Source of the DNA: Burkholderiales bacterium
Lineage (GTDB): Bacteria > Pseudomonadota > Gammaproteobacteria > Burkholderiales > Methylophilaceae
Direction of reading: 5' to 3'
DNA: 59,352 bases
Assembly: GCA_030827595.1 (NCBI GenBank)
Contig: JAURED010000006.1
Location: 7,815-67,166, forward strand
A program made the position numbers and the translations under genes. The notes under the pieces were generated by a model, which was not told the DNA's origin, ran no database searches, and saw nothing but the letters and a program-made list of their open reading frames with translations. Positions 1-11,242 of the stretch are shown here, one piece after another (position 1 is the first letter of the stretch; each line of letters opens with the position of its first letter).

Positions 1-2
1 TA

Positions 3-98
3 GTGGCTAAACCTGTTGCAAAAAAACCTGCCGCTAAGAAAGTAGTGGCTAAACCTGTTGCAAAAAAACCTGCCGCTAAGAAAGTAGTGGCTAAACCC
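3..98 (+). repeat. 42-bp in-frame tandem repeat in dksA-like gene
   Basis: Bases 3-44 and 45-86 are identical 42-base units, and 87-96 begins a third copy that then diverges. The unit length is a multiple of three, so copy number can change without a frameshift. It encodes a basic Lys/Ala-rich tail resembling histone H1-like or nucleic-acid-binding tails. The array probably extends left of the window. Confidence 0.9.
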
Positions 99-521
99 CA
101 AGGCTCACCAACGAATAAAACTTTCAAAAAATATGATGCAAAAGCAAATGAGAGTTACATGAGCAAAAATCAAATGAAGCATTTTAAGGATATTTTAGCT
201 GATTGGAAAAATGAGCTGAGTCATGACATCGATAAGACTGTTTCTCACATGCAAGACGAGTTAACTTCTTATGCAGACCCTAATGATCGAGCTAGTCAAG
301 AATCTGATATGGCGTTAGAGCTTAGAAACCGTGATAGGGAAAGAAAGCTAATCAAAAAAATCGAACAAACTATCCGAAATATTGAGAACGATGAATATGG
401 CTATTGTGAGCAATGCGGTGAAGAAATTGGTTTAAATAGACTTCAAGCACGCCCTACAGCTACACTGTGCATTGACTGTAAAACGCTCGATGAAATTAGA
501 GAAAAACAAATGGCCAAGTAA
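3..521 (+). CDS. dksA: DksA/TraR-type zinc-finger regulator, 5' end cut by window
   Basis: DksA binds RNA polymerase in the secondary channel and works with ppGpp to adjust transcription. The C-terminal part carries the zinc-finger pattern CEQCG...CIDC, preceded by a coiled-coil region (about residues 55-125) containing [11 protein letters not shown], typical of the DksA tip. Unusually, the visible N-terminus is a Lys/Ala/Pro/Val repeat ([14 protein letters not shown]) encoded by exact 42-base repeats. The GTG at 3 is probably not the start. The two bases before it complete a Val codon of the same repeat, so the reading frame very likely continues upstream. A spoT gene in the same window supplies the ppGpp partner. 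Confidence 0.85.
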   Translation: MAKPVAKKPAAKKVVAKPVAKKPAAKKVVAKPQGSPTNKTFKKYDAKANESYMSKNQMKHFKDILADWKNELSHDIDKTVSHMQDELTSYADPNDRASQESDMALELRNRDRERKLIKKIEQTIRNIENDEYGYCEQCGEEIGLNRLQARPTATLCIDCKTLDEIREKQMAK

Positions 522-532
522 TATTGGCTTAT

Positions 533-560
533 AAAAAAAGGGGCTTATGCCCCTTTTTTT
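533..560. terminator. Bidirectional terminator between dksA-like gene and pnp
   Basis: The stem GGGGC (540-544) pairs with GCCCC (549-553) around a TTAT loop. A run of A lies on the left and a run of T on the right, so it can end transcription from both convergent genes. Confidence 0.85.
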
Positions 561-2704
561 TATTCATCTTCTGATTCTTCAACTTCTTTTTTTTCCTCAG
601 CAGGTTTCTCAATTAGAGCCTTTGCACTCACCCTAACTTTTCCTTTTTGATCAACCTCTATGACTTTCACTTTCACTTCATCACCTTCAGAAAGATGATC
701 TTTAACAGCTTTCACACGCTCATGTGCAATCTGCGAAATATGAAGCAAGCCATCTTTTCCAGGTATTAATTGAACAATCGCACCAAAATCAAGAATTTTG
801 ATAACTTTACCATCATAAATTTGATCGACTTCAACATCAGCGGTAATTTCTTTAATACGATCAATTGCTCTTTGACCTTCTTCGCCAGATGTACAGGCAA
901 CCTTGACTAAGCCATCATCAGTAATATCGATGGTGGTATTAGTTTCTTCTGTTAATGCCTTAATGACTGCTCCACCCTTACCTATCACATCACGGATTTT
1001 ATCAGGGTGAATTTTTAATGTCATGATGCGAGGTGCATACTTTGATAACTCAGTTCTGCTGGATTTTAAAGCTTTTTTCATTAGGCCTAAAATGTGTTCA
1101 CGGCCCTCTTTTGCTTGCTTCAGTGCAACTTGCATAATTTCAGTGGTGATACCGTCTATTTTAATATCCATCTGTAAAGCCGTAATCCCATTGTCCGTTC
1201 CAGCAACTTTAAAGTCCATATCACCCAAGTGATCTTCATCTCCAAGAATGTCTGTTAAAACAGCCACACGGTTATCTTCTTTAATTAACCCCATCGCAAT
1301 TCCAGCAACGTGAGATTTTAGGGGAACACCTGCATCTAATAGGGCCATACAGCCTCCACATACAGATGCCATGGAACTTGAACCATTGGACTCCATGATT
1401 TCAGAAACTAAACGAATCGTATAATCAAATTCTTCTTGATCAGGCAAGACTGCTAATAAAGCTCTTTTTGCTAATCGACCATGTCCAATTTCACGTCTCT
1501 TTGGCGATCCAACTCGACCTGTTTCGCCTGTTGAGAATGGTGGAAAATTATAATGCAACATAAAGCGATCGCTATACTCTCCTTGTAATGCATCAATGAT
1601 TTGTGCATCTCTTGGTGTACCTAATGTAGCGACTGCTAATGCTTGAGTCTCGCCTCTGGTAAATAAAGCAGATCCATGGGTACGGGGAAGAACTCCCGTG
1701 CTTATTTCAATAGGTCTTACTGTTCTGGTATCTCTTCCATCAATTCTAGGTTCCCCATCAAGAATTTTAGAGCGAACAATTTTTGCCTCTAAATTGAAAA
1801 ATTCTTTATTCACTTCATTGATTTGAAGTGTTCCCATATCATCGGTAATTAATTTTGCACAGACTTTATCTTTGATTTCACTTATTTTTTGTGAGCGCTC
1901 TGATTTAGATTTTATTTCAAAGGCCTTATTAAGATCTTTTTCAGCTAATTTTGCAATTTCAGCGATTAGCGCCTTATTAGGCTCTGGTGCTGACCAATCC
2001 CATGGATCTTTTGCAGCTTCTTTTGCAAAATCATTGATGAGTTTAATTACATTTTTAGCTGCTTTGTGCCCTTCTAGGACTGCATCTAACATCACCTTCT
2101 CACTCAACTCTTTAGCTTCAGACTCAACCATAAGTACTGCATCTTTGGTTCCAGCTACTACTAAATCTAGTTCTGATTCTGCAAGTTGAGTTTTTGATGG
2201 GTTAATAACAAACTCTCCATCAACATAACCAACTTTAGCTGCACCGATCGGGCCATAAAAAGGTATACCCGAGATTGACAGTGCTGCTGATGCACCAATA
2301 ATGGCTGGAACATCTGAATCAATTTCTGAGTCTGATGATAAGACAGTTGCAACAATTTGCACGTCATTGTAAAAGTTTTTTGGAAATAGTGGTCGAAGCG
2401 GTCGGTCTATTAGTCGGCAAACTAAAATTTCACTCTCACTAGGTCGGCCTTCTCTTTTAAAAAATCCTCCAGGGATCTTTCCCGCAGCATATGTTTTTTC
2501 TTGATAATCGACAGTTAATGGGAAAAAATCTTGTCCTTCTTTAACCGACTGATTGCCCACTACAGTCACTAAAACAACAGTATCTCCATAAGATACCATT
2601 ACTGCACCATCAGCCTGGCGAGCAATTTCACCAGTTTCAATTTTTAATTCATGAGCGCCTAGCTTCATGCTTTTTGTTACTTTATTAAACATACTTTTTG
2701 TCAT
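560..2704 (-). CDS. pnp: Polyribonucleotide nucleotidyltransferase (PNPase)
   Basis: PNPase degrades RNA 3'-to-5' by phosphorolysis and is a core part of the degradosome. The 714 residues match the usual length. Two RNase PH-like domains are separated by a helical linker (about 240-320). The second has the acidic catalytic stretch [14 protein letters not shown] near residue 490. A KH domain with VIGKGG (about 555-620) and an S1 domain (about 625-695) follow, then an acidic tail. It is last in the rimP-nusA-infB-rbfA-truB-rpsO-pnp series, and the rpsO-pnp pairing is conserved. The Met at residue 5 is an alternative start. Confidence 0.97.
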   Translation of the reverse strand: MTKSMFNKVTKSMKLGAHELKIETGEIARQADGAVMVSYGDTVVLVTVVGNQSVKEGQDFFPLTVDYQEKTYAAGKIPGGFFKREGRPSESEILVCRLIDRPLRPLFPKNFYNDVQIVATVLSSDSEIDSDVPAIIGASAALSISGIPFYGPIGAAKVGYVDGEFVINPSKTQLAESELDLVVAGTKDAVLMVESEAKELSEKVMLDAVLEGHKAAKNVIKLINDFAKEAAKDPWDWSAPEPNKALIAEIAKLAEKDLNKAFEIKSKSERSQKISEIKDKVCAKLITDDMGTLQINEVNKEFFNLEAKIVRSKILDGEPRIDGRDTRTVRPIEISTGVLPRTHGSALFTRGETQALAVATLGTPRDAQIIDALQGEYSDRFMLHYNFPPFSTGETGRVGSPKRREIGHGRLAKRALLAVLPDQEEFDYTIRLVSEIMESNGSSSMASVCGGCMALLDAGVPLKSHVAGIAMGLIKEDNRVAVLTDILGDEDHLGDMDFKVAGTDNGITALQMDIKIDGITTEIMQVALKQAKEGREHILGLMKKALKSSRTELSKYAPRIMTLKIHPDKIRDVIGKGGAVIKALTEETNTTIDITDDGLVKVACTSGEEGQRAIDRIKEITADVEVDQIYDGKVIKILDFGAIVQLIPGKDGLLHISQIAHERVKAVKDHLSEGDEVKVKVIEVDQKGKVRVSAKALIEKPAEEKKEVEESEDE

Positions 2705-2734
2705 TATTTTTACTCTCTTCCCAGTAAAAAATTA

Positions 2735-2778
2735 TAAAAAAAGCCGACTAAGCAGGAATGCTTAAAATCGGCTTCTTA
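2735..2778 (-). terminator. Hairpin between rpsO and pnp
   Basis: GCCGA (2743-2747) pairs with TCGGC (2768-2772), and inside it TAAGCA (2749-2754) pairs with TGCTTA (2759-2764). The minus-strand 3' side is T-rich. It would end or attenuate rpsO transcription before pnp. In other bacteria this gap also holds RNase III processing sites. Confidence 0.7.
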
Positions 2779-2798
2779 ATAATTTGATTGATTGAATT

Positions 2799-3068
2799 TT
2801 ACTTTCTTAAACCTAAACGCTTAATTAAATCTTGATATCGAGTTAAATCCTTACGTTTTAGATAATCTAGTAGACGTCTTCTCTGACTCACAAGTGCGAG
2901 CAGACCACGACGTGAGTGGTTATCTTTGGCATTAGTTTTAAAATGCCCGGTCAAATAGTTAATACGATTTGTAAGCAATGCCACCTGAACCTCTGGTGAA
3001 CCAGTATCATTAGTTCCTTGACCATATTCTTTAACAATTTTTGCTTTATCTATAGCTGTAAACGCCAT
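2799..3068 (-). CDS. rpsO: 30S ribosomal protein S15
   Basis: S15 binds 16S rRNA early in assembly of the small-subunit platform. The 89-residue length and the conserved stretches [34 protein letters not shown] and the basic C-terminus are those of S15. It sits between truB and pnp as expected. Confidence 0.98.
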   Translation of the reverse strand: MAFTAIDKAKIVKEYGQGTNDTGSPEVQVALLTNRINYLTGHFKTNAKDNHSRRGLLALVSQRRRLLDYLKRKDLTRYQDLIKRLGLRK

Positions 3069-3134
3069 TTATTTTTCCTTCTCTTAAGAACGGTGTATTT
3101 TATATAAAAAAACTCTAATTAACAATGCTTTATA

Positions 3135-4031
3135 TCAATTTATTTCATTTTTTATTAATCGAATAGGCTTGATAAAGTTTCCATCAGATTGGCCAATCCC
3201 TAAGAATTTTTTTTGGTTCATCAGGGCATATTCACCGGATAATAAAGTTAATTCTATTAGCTGACCATTAAGTATCTGCTGCATTTGATTATAATCTAGT
3301 TCCAATAAGGGGATTTGAAGCATTTTTTCAATTGAAGTTAATAGTTTGACACGCTTATCAAAATCAATTGTTTCAATTTCTTCAATAGCGTAAGCATCTT
3401 CTTTTGAGGTTTTTCCTATTTTAGTTCTTTGTAACTCAGTCAAATAACCCTTTGTTCCCAGTCTTTTTGCAATATCCTCACCCAAAGTTCTAATATATGT
3501 TCCTTTGGAGCAAGATACATCAAAAATTAATGTATTTTTTGATAACGAAACTAAATTTATATCATTTATCATTATTTGACGTTTTTTAATGGGTACGGAT
3601 TTGCCTTCGCGAGCATATTGATAATAAGGTTTACCTTTATATTTTAATGCTGAATACAGGGGTGGAGTTTGAGTCTGAGGACCTTTAAATTCCTGAATAA
3701 TATCGGTTATATTATCTGGCAATTGCTCACATACAAAGTCATTATCTTTGGTAATTTCTCCCTCTGTATCGCCGGTTGTACTCTCAAAACCTAGCTCTAG
3801 GTGGGCTTGGTATTCTTTATCGCTATCCAAGAATCTACCTGAAAACTTGGTTGCTTCACCAAAAAAAACAGGCACTATTCCTGTTGCAAATGGATCCAGT
3901 GTTCCACCATGACCTGCTTTTTTTGTTTTAAATAGCCACTTTAATTTTGAAAGTAACTGGTTGGAGGTCCAGCCTTTGGGTTTAAGAACTGCAATAAAAC
4001 CTGATACAGAATTTAAAGAATCATATTTCAT
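3135..4031 (-). CDS. truB: tRNA pseudouridine(55) synthase
   Basis: TruB converts U55 of the tRNA T-loop to pseudouridine. The catalytic motif GHGGTLDPFATG is present, with the nucleophile at Asp46. The KGTYIRTLGEDI motif and a C-terminal PUA-like region follow. The length of 298 is normal. It lies 9 bases downstream of rbfA in the translation operon. Confidence 0.96.
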   Translation of the reverse strand: MKYDSLNSVSGFIAVLKPKGWTSNQLLSKLKWLFKTKKAGHGGTLDPFATGIVPVFFGEATKFSGRFLDSDKEYQAHLELGFESTTGDTEGEITKDNDFVCEQLPDNITDIIQEFKGPQTQTPPLYSALKYKGKPYYQYAREGKSVPIKKRQIMINDINLVSLSKNTLIFDVSCSKGTYIRTLGEDIAKRLGTKGYLTELQRTKIGKTSKEDAYAIEEIETIDFDKRVKLLTSIEKMLQIPLLELDYNQMQQILNGQLIELTLLSGEYALMNQKKFLGIGQSDGNFIKPIRLIKNEIN

Positions 4032-4040
4032 TGATCTTAG

Positions 4041-4382
4041 TTATTTTTTTAACGCAGCATTGAGAAGCTCAGTGATTCGATCATTGTGATCAATGCCTGC
4101 ATCATAAATGAACTCAAGGTTTGGGATTCCTCGTGTGGTCATTTTTTTTGCTAAGGATTGTCTAATAAAGCTCATAGATCTTTGCAAGGCTTTTAATAAC
4201 TCAGATTTATCCTCTTTAGATATAAAATATATTTTTGCATGGCGAAGATCTTTAGAGAGCTCAATATCAGTAACGGTCACATTTCTTAATGTGGGATGCT
4301 GAACTTCAAACTGCAAAATTCCTGCAATTTCTTTTTTTATTTGCTGACCAATCTGATTGGATCTTGGAAAATCCTTAGCCAT
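4041..4382 (-). CDS. rbfA: 30S ribosome-binding factor A
   Basis: RbfA is a KH-like assembly factor for the 30S subunit, needed for 16S 5'-end maturation and cold growth. The 113 residues include RSNQIGQQIKKEIAGIL at the N-terminus and VTVTDIELSKDLRHAKIYF, both diagnostic. It starts immediately after the infB stop codon, suggesting translational coupling. Confidence 0.95.
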   Translation of the reverse strand: MAKDFPRSNQIGQQIKKEIAGILQFEVQHPTLRNVTVTDIELSKDLRHAKIYFISKEDKSELLKALQRSMSFIRQSLAKKMTTRGIPNLEFIYDAGIDHNDRITELLNAALKK

Positions 4383-6815
4383 TTATAACTTTCGAGCCAC
4401 CTTAACAATTTCATAGGGCTCAAGAGTATCTCCTTCTTTTAAATCATTAAAGTTTTTAATTGATAGTCCACACTCAAAATTTGATTTCACTTCCTTAACA
4501 TCATCTTTAAACCTTTTTAGGGAAGATAACTCTCCATCATAAATAACGATGTTATCGCGGAGCACTCTCACTTTTGATTCTCTTTTAATCAATCCATCAG
4601 TTACGTAACATCCAGCGATAGTACCGATTTTAGAGACTTTATAAATTTCTCTAATTTCAACGGAACCCAATACATTTTCTTTTTCATCTGGTGACAGCAT
4701 TCCTGTGAGTGCTGCTTTCACATCGTCCACTGCATCATAAATAATACTGTAATAACGAATTTCAATATCGTTAGATTCAGCAGACTTTCTGGCTCCGCCT
4801 TCTGCTCTCACATTAAAGGCAATAATAATTGCATTTGAAGCCACAGCAAGATTTATATCAGACTCATTGACAGCTCCAACCGCATTATGAATAACGTTAA
4901 TTTTTACTTCATCATTTGATAATTTTTCTAATGATCCTTTTAAAGCTTCGTAAGACCCCTGTACATCTGATTTCAAAATTAATGGAAGAGACTTCACATC
5001 ACCTTCGGCCATTTGATCAAACATATTTTCAAGTTTCGCTGCTTGTTGTTTTGCAAATTTAACGTCTCTGAACTTCCCTTGTCTAAACAGTGCAATTTCC
5101 CTAGCTTTTCTTTCATCATTAAGAACAATGACCTCGTCACCCGCGTTGGGAACATCAGATAAACCAACAATTTCAACTGGGATAGATGGACCAGCTTCTT
5201 TTATTTGACTTGCATTTTCATTCAGCATCACTCTAACTCGACCATAACTTGATCCTGCGAGCAACATATCCCCTGTTTTCATTAAGCCTGACTGAACTAA
5301 TATTGAAGCTACAGGGCCTCTACCTTTATCTAGCCTAGACTCAACTACAATTCCTTTTGCTGGAGTATTTATAGGTGCTTTCAATTCTAAAATTTCAGCC
5401 TGTAACAAAATTGCATCAAGCAGTTCATCTATACCTTGACCCGTTTTTGCTGACAGTTCCAAAAACATACAATCCCCACCCAACTCTTCTGGAATGACTT
5501 CATGTGTCATTAACTCATTTTTTACTTTTTCAGGATTTGCTTCAGGTTTATCTATTTTATTTATTGCAACAATTAGTGGTGTTTTTGCGGCTTTTGAATG
5601 ATTAATAGCTTCAATCGTTTGAGGCATGACTCCGTCATCTGCAGCAACAACTAAAATAACAATATCAGTTACACTCGCTCCCCTAGCTCGCATTGCAGTA
5701 AATGCCTCATGGCCTGGAGTGTCCAAGAAAGATACCATCCCTTTTTTTGTTTTTACATGATAAGCGCCAATATGTTGAGTAATTCCACCAGCCTCTCCTG
5801 ATGCAACTTTTGTCGTTCTAATGTAATCGAGTAAGGACGTTTTACCGTGATCCACATGACCCATGACCGTCACGACCGGAGGTCTAACCTCAAATATTGG
5901 CTCAATTGTTTGGTCCAGGTCAAGAATGGACTCTGGGTCATTTTGTTCCGCTTTCTTCGCGACATGTCCTAATTCTTCAACTACAATCATGGCTGTATCT
6001 TGATCTAAAACTTGATTAATGGTCACCATCATACCCATGCCCATTAATGACTTAATTACTTCAGCCGCTTTTACAGACATTTTATGAGCCAAATCTGCAA
6101 CAGTAATGGTTTCTGGAACCATAATATCTTTTATCAAAGGTTCTGTGGGTGCTACAAAGGTAGTGTCGGCATCACCAGTGTGTTTAGTTTGATTGTATTT
6201 TTTGTGTCTGCTTTTTGGAGGCCTCCATCCATCAGGAACAGGATTTGAATTTCTCGTTTTAATAACTTTCTTTTTAGGTGCATCTTCCCAATCAGACTTA
6301 GTTTCTTTTTTAATTTCTTTGTTTTCAGGTTTATGAATTGTTCCATCGATATGTTTTTTTGGCTCTTGTTTTTTTTCTTCAGCTTTTTGTTTATCTTCTG
6401 CTTGAGCTTTCATGAGCGCATCATGTCGAGCTTTTTCTTGATCTCTAATTTTCTGCTGTGCATCATCTAAAATAACCTTTGGAGCGATAACTTCAGTATC
6501 AGGTTTTTGTTCTTCTGGAGTTTTAATCAGTGTCCTTTTTTTTCTGACTTCAACTTGAATGGTTCTTGATCGACCCGTGCTATCAGTTTTTTTAATTTCA
6601 GTATTTTGTTTACGTGTGAGGGTGATTTTATTTTTTGGTTTTTGCGAATCTCCGTGTGATTGCTTTAAAAAATTTAATAATGCTGATTTGTCATCCTCAG
6701 ATAATTCATCTTTCGAATCACTTTTTTTCACTCCTGCATTCTTAAGCTGATCTAAAAGTAAATCAACTGGTAAATTTAATTCGGATGCGAACTGTTCAAC
6801 TGTGTACTGACTCAT
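4383..6815 (-). CDS. infB: Translation initiation factor IF-2
   Basis: IF-2 is the GTPase that places initiator tRNA on the 30S subunit and drives subunit joining. Visible parts are an N-terminal IF2_N-like region (1-50), a long charged linker rich in Lys and Glu, a second IF2_N region (about 235-285), and the G domain. The G domain carries GHVDHGKT (about 318), DTPGHEAF and NKID. The EF-Tu-like beta-barrels and C-terminal domains follow. The length of 810 is slightly short because of a compact linker. It is 10 bases downstream of nusA. Confidence 0.97.
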   Translation of the reverse strand: MSQYTVEQFASELNLPVDLLLDQLKNAGVKKSDSKDELSEDDKSALLNFLKQSHGDSQKPKNKITLTRKQNTEIKKTDSTGRSRTIQVEVRKKRTLIKTPEEQKPDTEVIAPKVILDDAQQKIRDQEKARHDALMKAQAEDKQKAEEKKQEPKKHIDGTIHKPENKEIKKETKSDWEDAPKKKVIKTRNSNPVPDGWRPPKSRHKKYNQTKHTGDADTTFVAPTEPLIKDIMVPETITVADLAHKMSVKAAEVIKSLMGMGMMVTINQVLDQDTAMIVVEELGHVAKKAEQNDPESILDLDQTIEPIFEVRPPVVTVMGHVDHGKTSLLDYIRTTKVASGEAGGITQHIGAYHVKTKKGMVSFLDTPGHEAFTAMRARGASVTDIVILVVAADDGVMPQTIEAINHSKAAKTPLIVAINKIDKPEANPEKVKNELMTHEVIPEELGGDCMFLELSAKTGQGIDELLDAILLQAEILELKAPINTPAKGIVVESRLDKGRGPVASILVQSGLMKTGDMLLAGSSYGRVRVMLNENASQIKEAGPSIPVEIVGLSDVPNAGDEVIVLNDERKAREIALFRQGKFRDVKFAKQQAAKLENMFDQMAEGDVKSLPLILKSDVQGSYEALKGSLEKLSNDEVKINVIHNAVGAVNESDINLAVASNAIIIAFNVRAEGGARKSAESNDIEIRYYSIIYDAVDDVKAALTGMLSPDEKENVLGSVEIREIYKVSKIGTIAGCYVTDGLIKRESKVRVLRDNIVIYDGELSSLKRFKDDVKEVKSNFECGLSIKNFNDLKEGDTLEPYEIVKVARKL

Positions 6816-6825
6816 TATTTCTCCA

Positions 6826-8295
6826 TTATTCTGCGAACCAAGGGGCTCTTGCAGTCATTATTAATGATTTTGCACGTTCTTCATCAATTTTTATAAGATC
6901 TAAAAGCTCGTCAACGGCTAATTCAGCTAAATCTTCCATAGACACTATCCCTTTTGAGGCTAAAAGATTCGCCGTATTAGCGTCCATACCCTCCATATTT
7001 TTAAGGTCATCTTGTGCCTCAGGAACTTTTTCTTCGTTCGCAATTGCAGCTGTTAAAATGGCAGCTTTAGCTCTCGATCTCAATTCTTCAATAGTTTCTT
7101 CATCAAAGATATCCATCTGGTTCAACTCTTCGGTCGGAACATAAGCAATTTCCTCAAGAGATGTAAATCCTTCCTTGACAAGAATGTCAGCGACTTCTTC
7201 ATCGACATCTAATTTCTGAATAAATAATTGGCTAACAGTTGAATATTCTTCTTCATGTTTTTTATCAGATTCTTCTTCGGTCATGATGTTTAGCTCCCAA
7301 TTAGTCAACTGAGATGCTAAACGAATATTTTGCCCATTCCGGCCTATGGCTAAGGCTAGTTGATCCTCATCAACTACAATATCCATACTTCTTTTTTCTT
7401 CATCAACAACGATACTCGATACTTCCGCTGGTGCCATCGAATTAATAACAAACTGAGCTGGCTCAATAGACCATAAAACAATGTCTACTCTTTCACCTGA
7501 TAATTCAGTTGTTACTGCTTGAACTCTTGAACCCCGCATACCCACACAAGTGCCCACTGGATCAAGTCGTTGGTCATTAGCTTTAACTGCAATTTTCGAT
7601 CTTGAGCCCGGATCTCGTGATGCTGACATAATCTCAAGGAGCCCCTCTTCAATTTCGGGAACCTCTAATTCAAATAATTTAATGAGGAATTCTGGAGATG
7701 TTCTTGATAAAACAAGCTGTGGTCCGCGCATTGATGTTTCTATTTTTAATAGCGCCGCTCTAATTCTATCTCCTACCCTTAGATTCTCTTTGGGTATCAT
7801 TTGATCTCTTGGAAGTACAGCCTCAAGCTTACCAATCTCAATGATTGCATTGCCTCTTTCCATACGTCTAATTTGACCTGATACTAATTTTTCATCTCTA
7901 GCCAAAAACTCGTTTAATATTTGCTCACGTTCAGCTTCACGAACTTTTTGTAATATCACTTGTTTTGCCGCTTGTGCTCCAATTCGACCAAAAGCTTCAG
8001 AGGGAATAATCTCTTCAATGACATCACCTAGCTGTTTATCAGTTGCCCGCTCATCTCCGAGTGTGATTTCCGCTTCCGGATTTTCAAAAGCCTCATCTTC
8101 AACAATTGTCCAGCATCTAAATGATTCATAAGCCCCTGATTCTGGATCAATTTTTACACGAATATCCGTTCCATGAGGATATTTCTTTTTTGTAGCTGAT
8201 GCCAGAGCTAGCTCCAAAGCATTAAATACAATATCTTTTGCAACATTTTTTTCATGTGCTAACGCATCAACTAAAATCAACATCTCACGATTCAT
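6826..8295 (-). CDS. nusA: Transcription termination/antitermination protein NusA
   Basis: NusA binds RNA polymerase and modulates pausing, termination and antitermination. The 489 residues show an N-terminal RNAP-binding domain and an S1 domain (about 130-200). KH domains include [12 protein letters not shown] and [13 protein letters not shown]. Two acidic C-terminal repeat domains (about 360-485) are of the kind found in proteobacterial NusA. Its place between rimP and infB is conserved. Confidence 0.97.
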   Translation of the reverse strand: MNREMLILVDALAHEKNVAKDIVFNALELALASATKKKYPHGTDIRVKIDPESGAYESFRCWTIVEDEAFENPEAEITLGDERATDKQLGDVIEEIIPSEAFGRIGAQAAKQVILQKVREAEREQILNEFLARDEKLVSGQIRRMERGNAIIEIGKLEAVLPRDQMIPKENLRVGDRIRAALLKIETSMRGPQLVLSRTSPEFLIKLFELEVPEIEEGLLEIMSASRDPGSRSKIAVKANDQRLDPVGTCVGMRGSRVQAVTTELSGERVDIVLWSIEPAQFVINSMAPAEVSSIVVDEEKRSMDIVVDEDQLALAIGRNGQNIRLASQLTNWELNIMTEEESDKKHEEEYSTVSQLFIQKLDVDEEVADILVKEGFTSLEEIAYVPTEELNQMDIFDEETIEELRSRAKAAILTAAIANEEKVPEAQDDLKNMEGMDANTANLLASKGIVSMEDLAELAVDELLDLIKIDEERAKSLIMTARAPWFAE

Positions 8296-8312
8296 GTTTT
8301 TTAATCTCCATA

Positions 8313-8753
8313 TTACAAATCAGGGTCTAATCGAGCCAATTGAATTTCATCAAAAGGAACTTCTAAAATTTTATTTTTATCAAGTTCTAACTGAACAAAG
8401 TTATTTTTTAAACCAATCAGCTTTCCTTGGTATTTTTTTTGGTTTTCAATTGGTGAATATAATTTCACTTTTATCTTTTCTCCGTTAAATCTTTCAAAAT
8501 CAGCAATTTTAATGAGCTTCCTATCAACTCCAGGAGATGAAACTTCTAATCTCGAAAAATCATAATCAAGCTCAACAGATAAAACACGGTTTAAGTGATT
8601 ACTCACTTTGACACAATCTTCAACAGAAATTATGTCTCCGTTATCAATAAAAATTCTTATTAACCCATTGTTTTGATTATGTTCACACTCAACCAATTCA
8701 TAACCAATGTTTTCAACTGAGTCTGAAATAATTTTTTGTATGTCCATAATCAC
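8313..8753 (-). CDS. rimP: Ribosome maturation factor RimP
   Basis: RimP assists 30S assembly around S12. The 146 residues show the family motifs [15 protein letters not shown], the region around [14 protein letters not shown], and [17 protein letters not shown]. It is the first gene of the leftward operon in this window. A terminator just upstream separates it from tyrS, so a promoter is expected near 8754-8771. Confidence 0.94.
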   Translation of the reverse strand: MIMDIQKIISDSVENIGYELVECEHNQNNGLIRIFIDNGDIISVEDCVKVSNHLNRVLSVELDYDFSRLEVSSPGVDRKLIKIADFERFNGEKIKVKLYSPIENQKKYQGKLIGLKNNFVQLELDKNKILEVPFDEIQLARLDPDL

Positions 8754-8771
8754 TTACCAGTAAAATAAAAA

Positions 8772-8791
8772 ATGGGCCTTTTAAGGCCCAT
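8772..8791 (-). terminator. Rho-independent terminator of tyrS
   Basis: The perfect stem ATGGGCC (8772-8778) pairs with GGCCCAT (8785-8791). On the minus strand it is followed by a T-rich tract, so it ends tyrS transcription just before rimP. Confidence 0.85.
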
Positions 8792-8847
8792 CCAACAGTA
8801 AGATTATACTCTGTATTTTTATAAAAATAAATATTTAAATCAATATC

Positions 8848-10017
8848 TTAAGACAGAATAATTTTTGCAAATTTTCTCTTACCCACCTGAATCAAAAATT
8901 TATTTTTTTCTATTTTATGTTGTAAGTCAATTTTTTCACCATCGACCCTGATTCCTCCACTTTTTATCAATCTTATTGCTTCTGAGGTGCTTGCCACATA
9001 ATTAATAGTTTTTAAGATTTGCGGGATTGCTAAATTATCTTGTTTACTCATTTGAAATTCTTTAACCTCATCCGGTGCTAAGCCAGAGGATCTCTTTGCA
9101 AAGTCTTCTTTGGCCATGTGATAAGCATCAAGATTATGAAAACGCTCAATAATTTCCTGCGTAAATTCATCTTTAATATTTTTTGGATTTTCACCCTGCT
9201 TCAACCTTGATTTCCACTGCTCAATCTCTTCATTCGACTTTAATGATAATAAGTCTATATAGCGCATCATCAGTTCATCTGATACTGACATTAATTTTGC
9301 ATACATAATTTCTGGCGGCTCGTTGATCCCAATATAATTATTCAAAGATTTTGACATTTTATTAACCCCATCCAACCCCTCTAGAAGCGGCATAGTCAAA
9401 ATTGTTTGAGGATCTTGGCCATATGATTTTTGAAGCTCTCTTCCCATCAATAAATTAAATTTTTGATCTGTGCCTCCTAATTCAACATCCGCTTCAAGTG
9501 CAACTGAATCATATCCCTGCATTAGGGGATACAAAAACTCATGAATGGATATCGGTTGATTGGCTTTAAATCTTTTACTAAAATCATCACGCTCTAACAT
9601 TCTAGCAACCGTATACTGGGCAGAAAGCTTGAGCATGCCATCAGCTCCTAAAGCTTTTAGCCAAGATGAATTGAATACAACTTGGGTTTTATTTTTATCT
9701 AAAATCTTAAAAACTTGCGCTTGATAAGTTTTTGCGTTTTCTTGGACTTCAGCTTCTGTGAGAGGAGGACGAGTAGTATTTTTTCCTGTTGGATCACCGA
9801 TCATGCCAGTGAAATCTCCAATCAAAAAGATCACCTCGTGACCTAAATCTTGAAATTGTCTTAACTTATTTAAAAGGACAGTATGTCCCAAATGCAGATC
9901 AGGTGCAGTTGGATCGAAGCCTGCCTTTATTTTTAATTTTTTACCAGTTTTTATTTTTTCTTCAAACTCTGATAAAACTAAAATCTCATCTGCACCTCTT
10001 TTGATGATTTCTAACAT
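8848..10017 (-). CDS. tyrS: Tyrosyl-tRNA synthetase
   Basis: This class I synthetase charges tRNA-Tyr. The HIGH-type motif LHLGHT (about residue 42) and KMSKS (about 224) are intact, and a C-terminal S4-like RNA-binding domain follows (about 325-389). The length of 389 fits the longer TyrRS subgroup common in proteobacteria. It is transcribed alone, with its own terminator, and is divergent from anmK. Confidence 0.96.
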   Translation of the reverse strand: MLEIIKRGADEILVLSEFEEKIKTGKKLKIKAGFDPTAPDLHLGHTVLLNKLRQFQDLGHEVIFLIGDFTGMIGDPTGKNTTRPPLTEAEVQENAKTYQAQVFKILDKNKTQVVFNSSWLKALGADGMLKLSAQYTVARMLERDDFSKRFKANQPISIHEFLYPLMQGYDSVALEADVELGGTDQKFNLLMGRELQKSYGQDPQTILTMPLLEGLDGVNKMSKSLNNYIGINEPPEIMYAKLMSVSDELMMRYIDLLSLKSNEEIEQWKSRLKQGENPKNIKDEFTQEIIERFHNLDAYHMAKEDFAKRSSGLAPDEVKEFQMSKQDNLAIPQILKTINYVASTSEAIRLIKSGGIRVDGEKIDLQHKIEKNKFLIQVGKRKFAKIILS

Positions 10018-10050
10018 AATTTATTGAGCTAATTTATAAAACATGATTAT

Positions 10051-10082
10051 ATAGTTATATTCTAATAACTTTAATAGTTATA
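10051..10082. repeat. Short direct repeats in tyrS/anmK divergent region
   Basis: ATAGTTATA occurs at 10051-10059 and again at 10074-10082, with a partly inverted copy (AATAACT) between them. In this AT-rich gap they could be regulator sites or chance. No regulator is recognised. Confidence 0.3.
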
Positions 10083-10100
10083 CTAGGTTGGATAAAATTT

Positions 10101-11189
10101 ATGCAAAAAAATTTATTCATAGGTGTAATGTCAGGCACATCTTCCGACGGTCTTGACATTGCCTTATGTAAAATAACGCCTCAAAATTTCACCATTCTCA
10201 ACTCGATTTCCAAAAAATACAGTAGTCGTATAAAACAAGATATTCTCAAATTAAATCAATCTGCATTTGATGATTTAGAATCAAGTCAAGCAATGGGTTA
10301 TCGTATTAGTAAAATTTGTATTCCTTTAATCAATCAACTAATTAATCAAAACAAGCTAAAATCAACTGATATTCAAGCGATAGGTTTTCATGGGCCAACC
10401 ATTCGACATCAACCAAATAAAAATTTCAGTATTCAGATTGGTAATGAATTCATATTAGCTGATAAAACGAATATTCCCGTTGTCCATGATTTTAGAAATA
10501 TGGATATCGCCAATGGGGGTCAAGGTGCTCCACTAATTCCATTATTTCATAAATATCTACTAAATCTGAAAGGAATAAAAAAAGGAATTTTTTTGAATCT
10601 TGGAGGTTTCGCAAATCTAACAATTATTGATCAACAATCTGTAACTGGTTTTGATACAGGTCCTGGAAATATATTCTTGGATTTATGGATTAAAAAATGC
10701 CTAAATAAAAATTATGATCAAAAAGGGGTTTGGGCAAAAAGTGGAAAAATAATTCCATCATTATTGCAAAAAATGCTGGCTGATCCTTTCTTTAGAAAAA
10801 AAACTCCTAAAAGCACAGGTCGAGATTATTTTAATGAACAATGGTTACAAAAATTTAATTTAAAAAATTTTAATGAAAATGACGTACAAAGAACTTTATT
10901 AGAACTCACAGTATGTTCTATCCAACGCCATTTAAAAAAGCTAATTCATTTAGAAAATTTATTTATTTGTGGGGGTGGAGCGTTTAATACGTTTTTGATT
11001 GAAAAATTAGCCCAACATAATCAGCTAAAAATAAAAACAACTGAAAATTTATCGATTGACCCACAGCTTATTGAAGCTTGTGGCTTTGCATGGTTAGCGC
11101 AACAAAGAGTAAGCATGAAAAGATTAAATTACCAAAAAATAACTGGTTCCAGAAAAAACAATCTTTTAGGCGTTATCGTGCATCCATAA
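10101..11189 (+). CDS. anmK: Anhydro-N-acetylmuramic acid kinase
   Basis: AnmK phosphorylates and opens 1,6-anhydroMurNAc to give MurNAc-6-phosphate in cell-wall recycling. The 362 residues begin with the phosphate-binding motif GVMSGTSSDGLD. GFHGPTIRH, DFRNMDIANGGQGAPL and CGGGAFN follow, all diagnostic. In betaproteobacteria it often neighbours tyrS, as here. Confidence 0.95.
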   Translation: MQKNLFIGVMSGTSSDGLDIALCKITPQNFTILNSISKKYSSRIKQDILKLNQSAFDDLESSQAMGYRISKICIPLINQLINQNKLKSTDIQAIGFHGPTIRHQPNKNFSIQIGNEFILADKTNIPVVHDFRNMDIANGGQGAPLIPLFHKYLLNLKGIKKGIFLNLGGFANLTIIDQQSVTGFDTGPGNIFLDLWIKKCLNKNYDQKGVWAKSGKIIPSLLQKMLADPFFRKKTPKSTGRDYFNEQWLQKFNLKNFNENDVQRTLLELTVCSIQRHLKKLIHLENLFICGGGAFNTFLIEKLAQHNQLKIKTTENLSIDPQLIEACGFAWLAQQRVSMKRLNYQKITGSRKNNLLGVIVHP

Positions 11190-11242
11190 ACTTATTTTCC
11201 AATCTAAGTTATAATAATTAATCTTAAATAATTCAACGACAT

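Noticed and set aside
1023-1232. Plus-strand ORF of 69 residues inside pnp, and similar antisense ORFs inside other genes (for example 6785-7144 and 21238-21504).
   Set aside because: They mirror the codons of strong genes on the other strand and show no protein features of their own.
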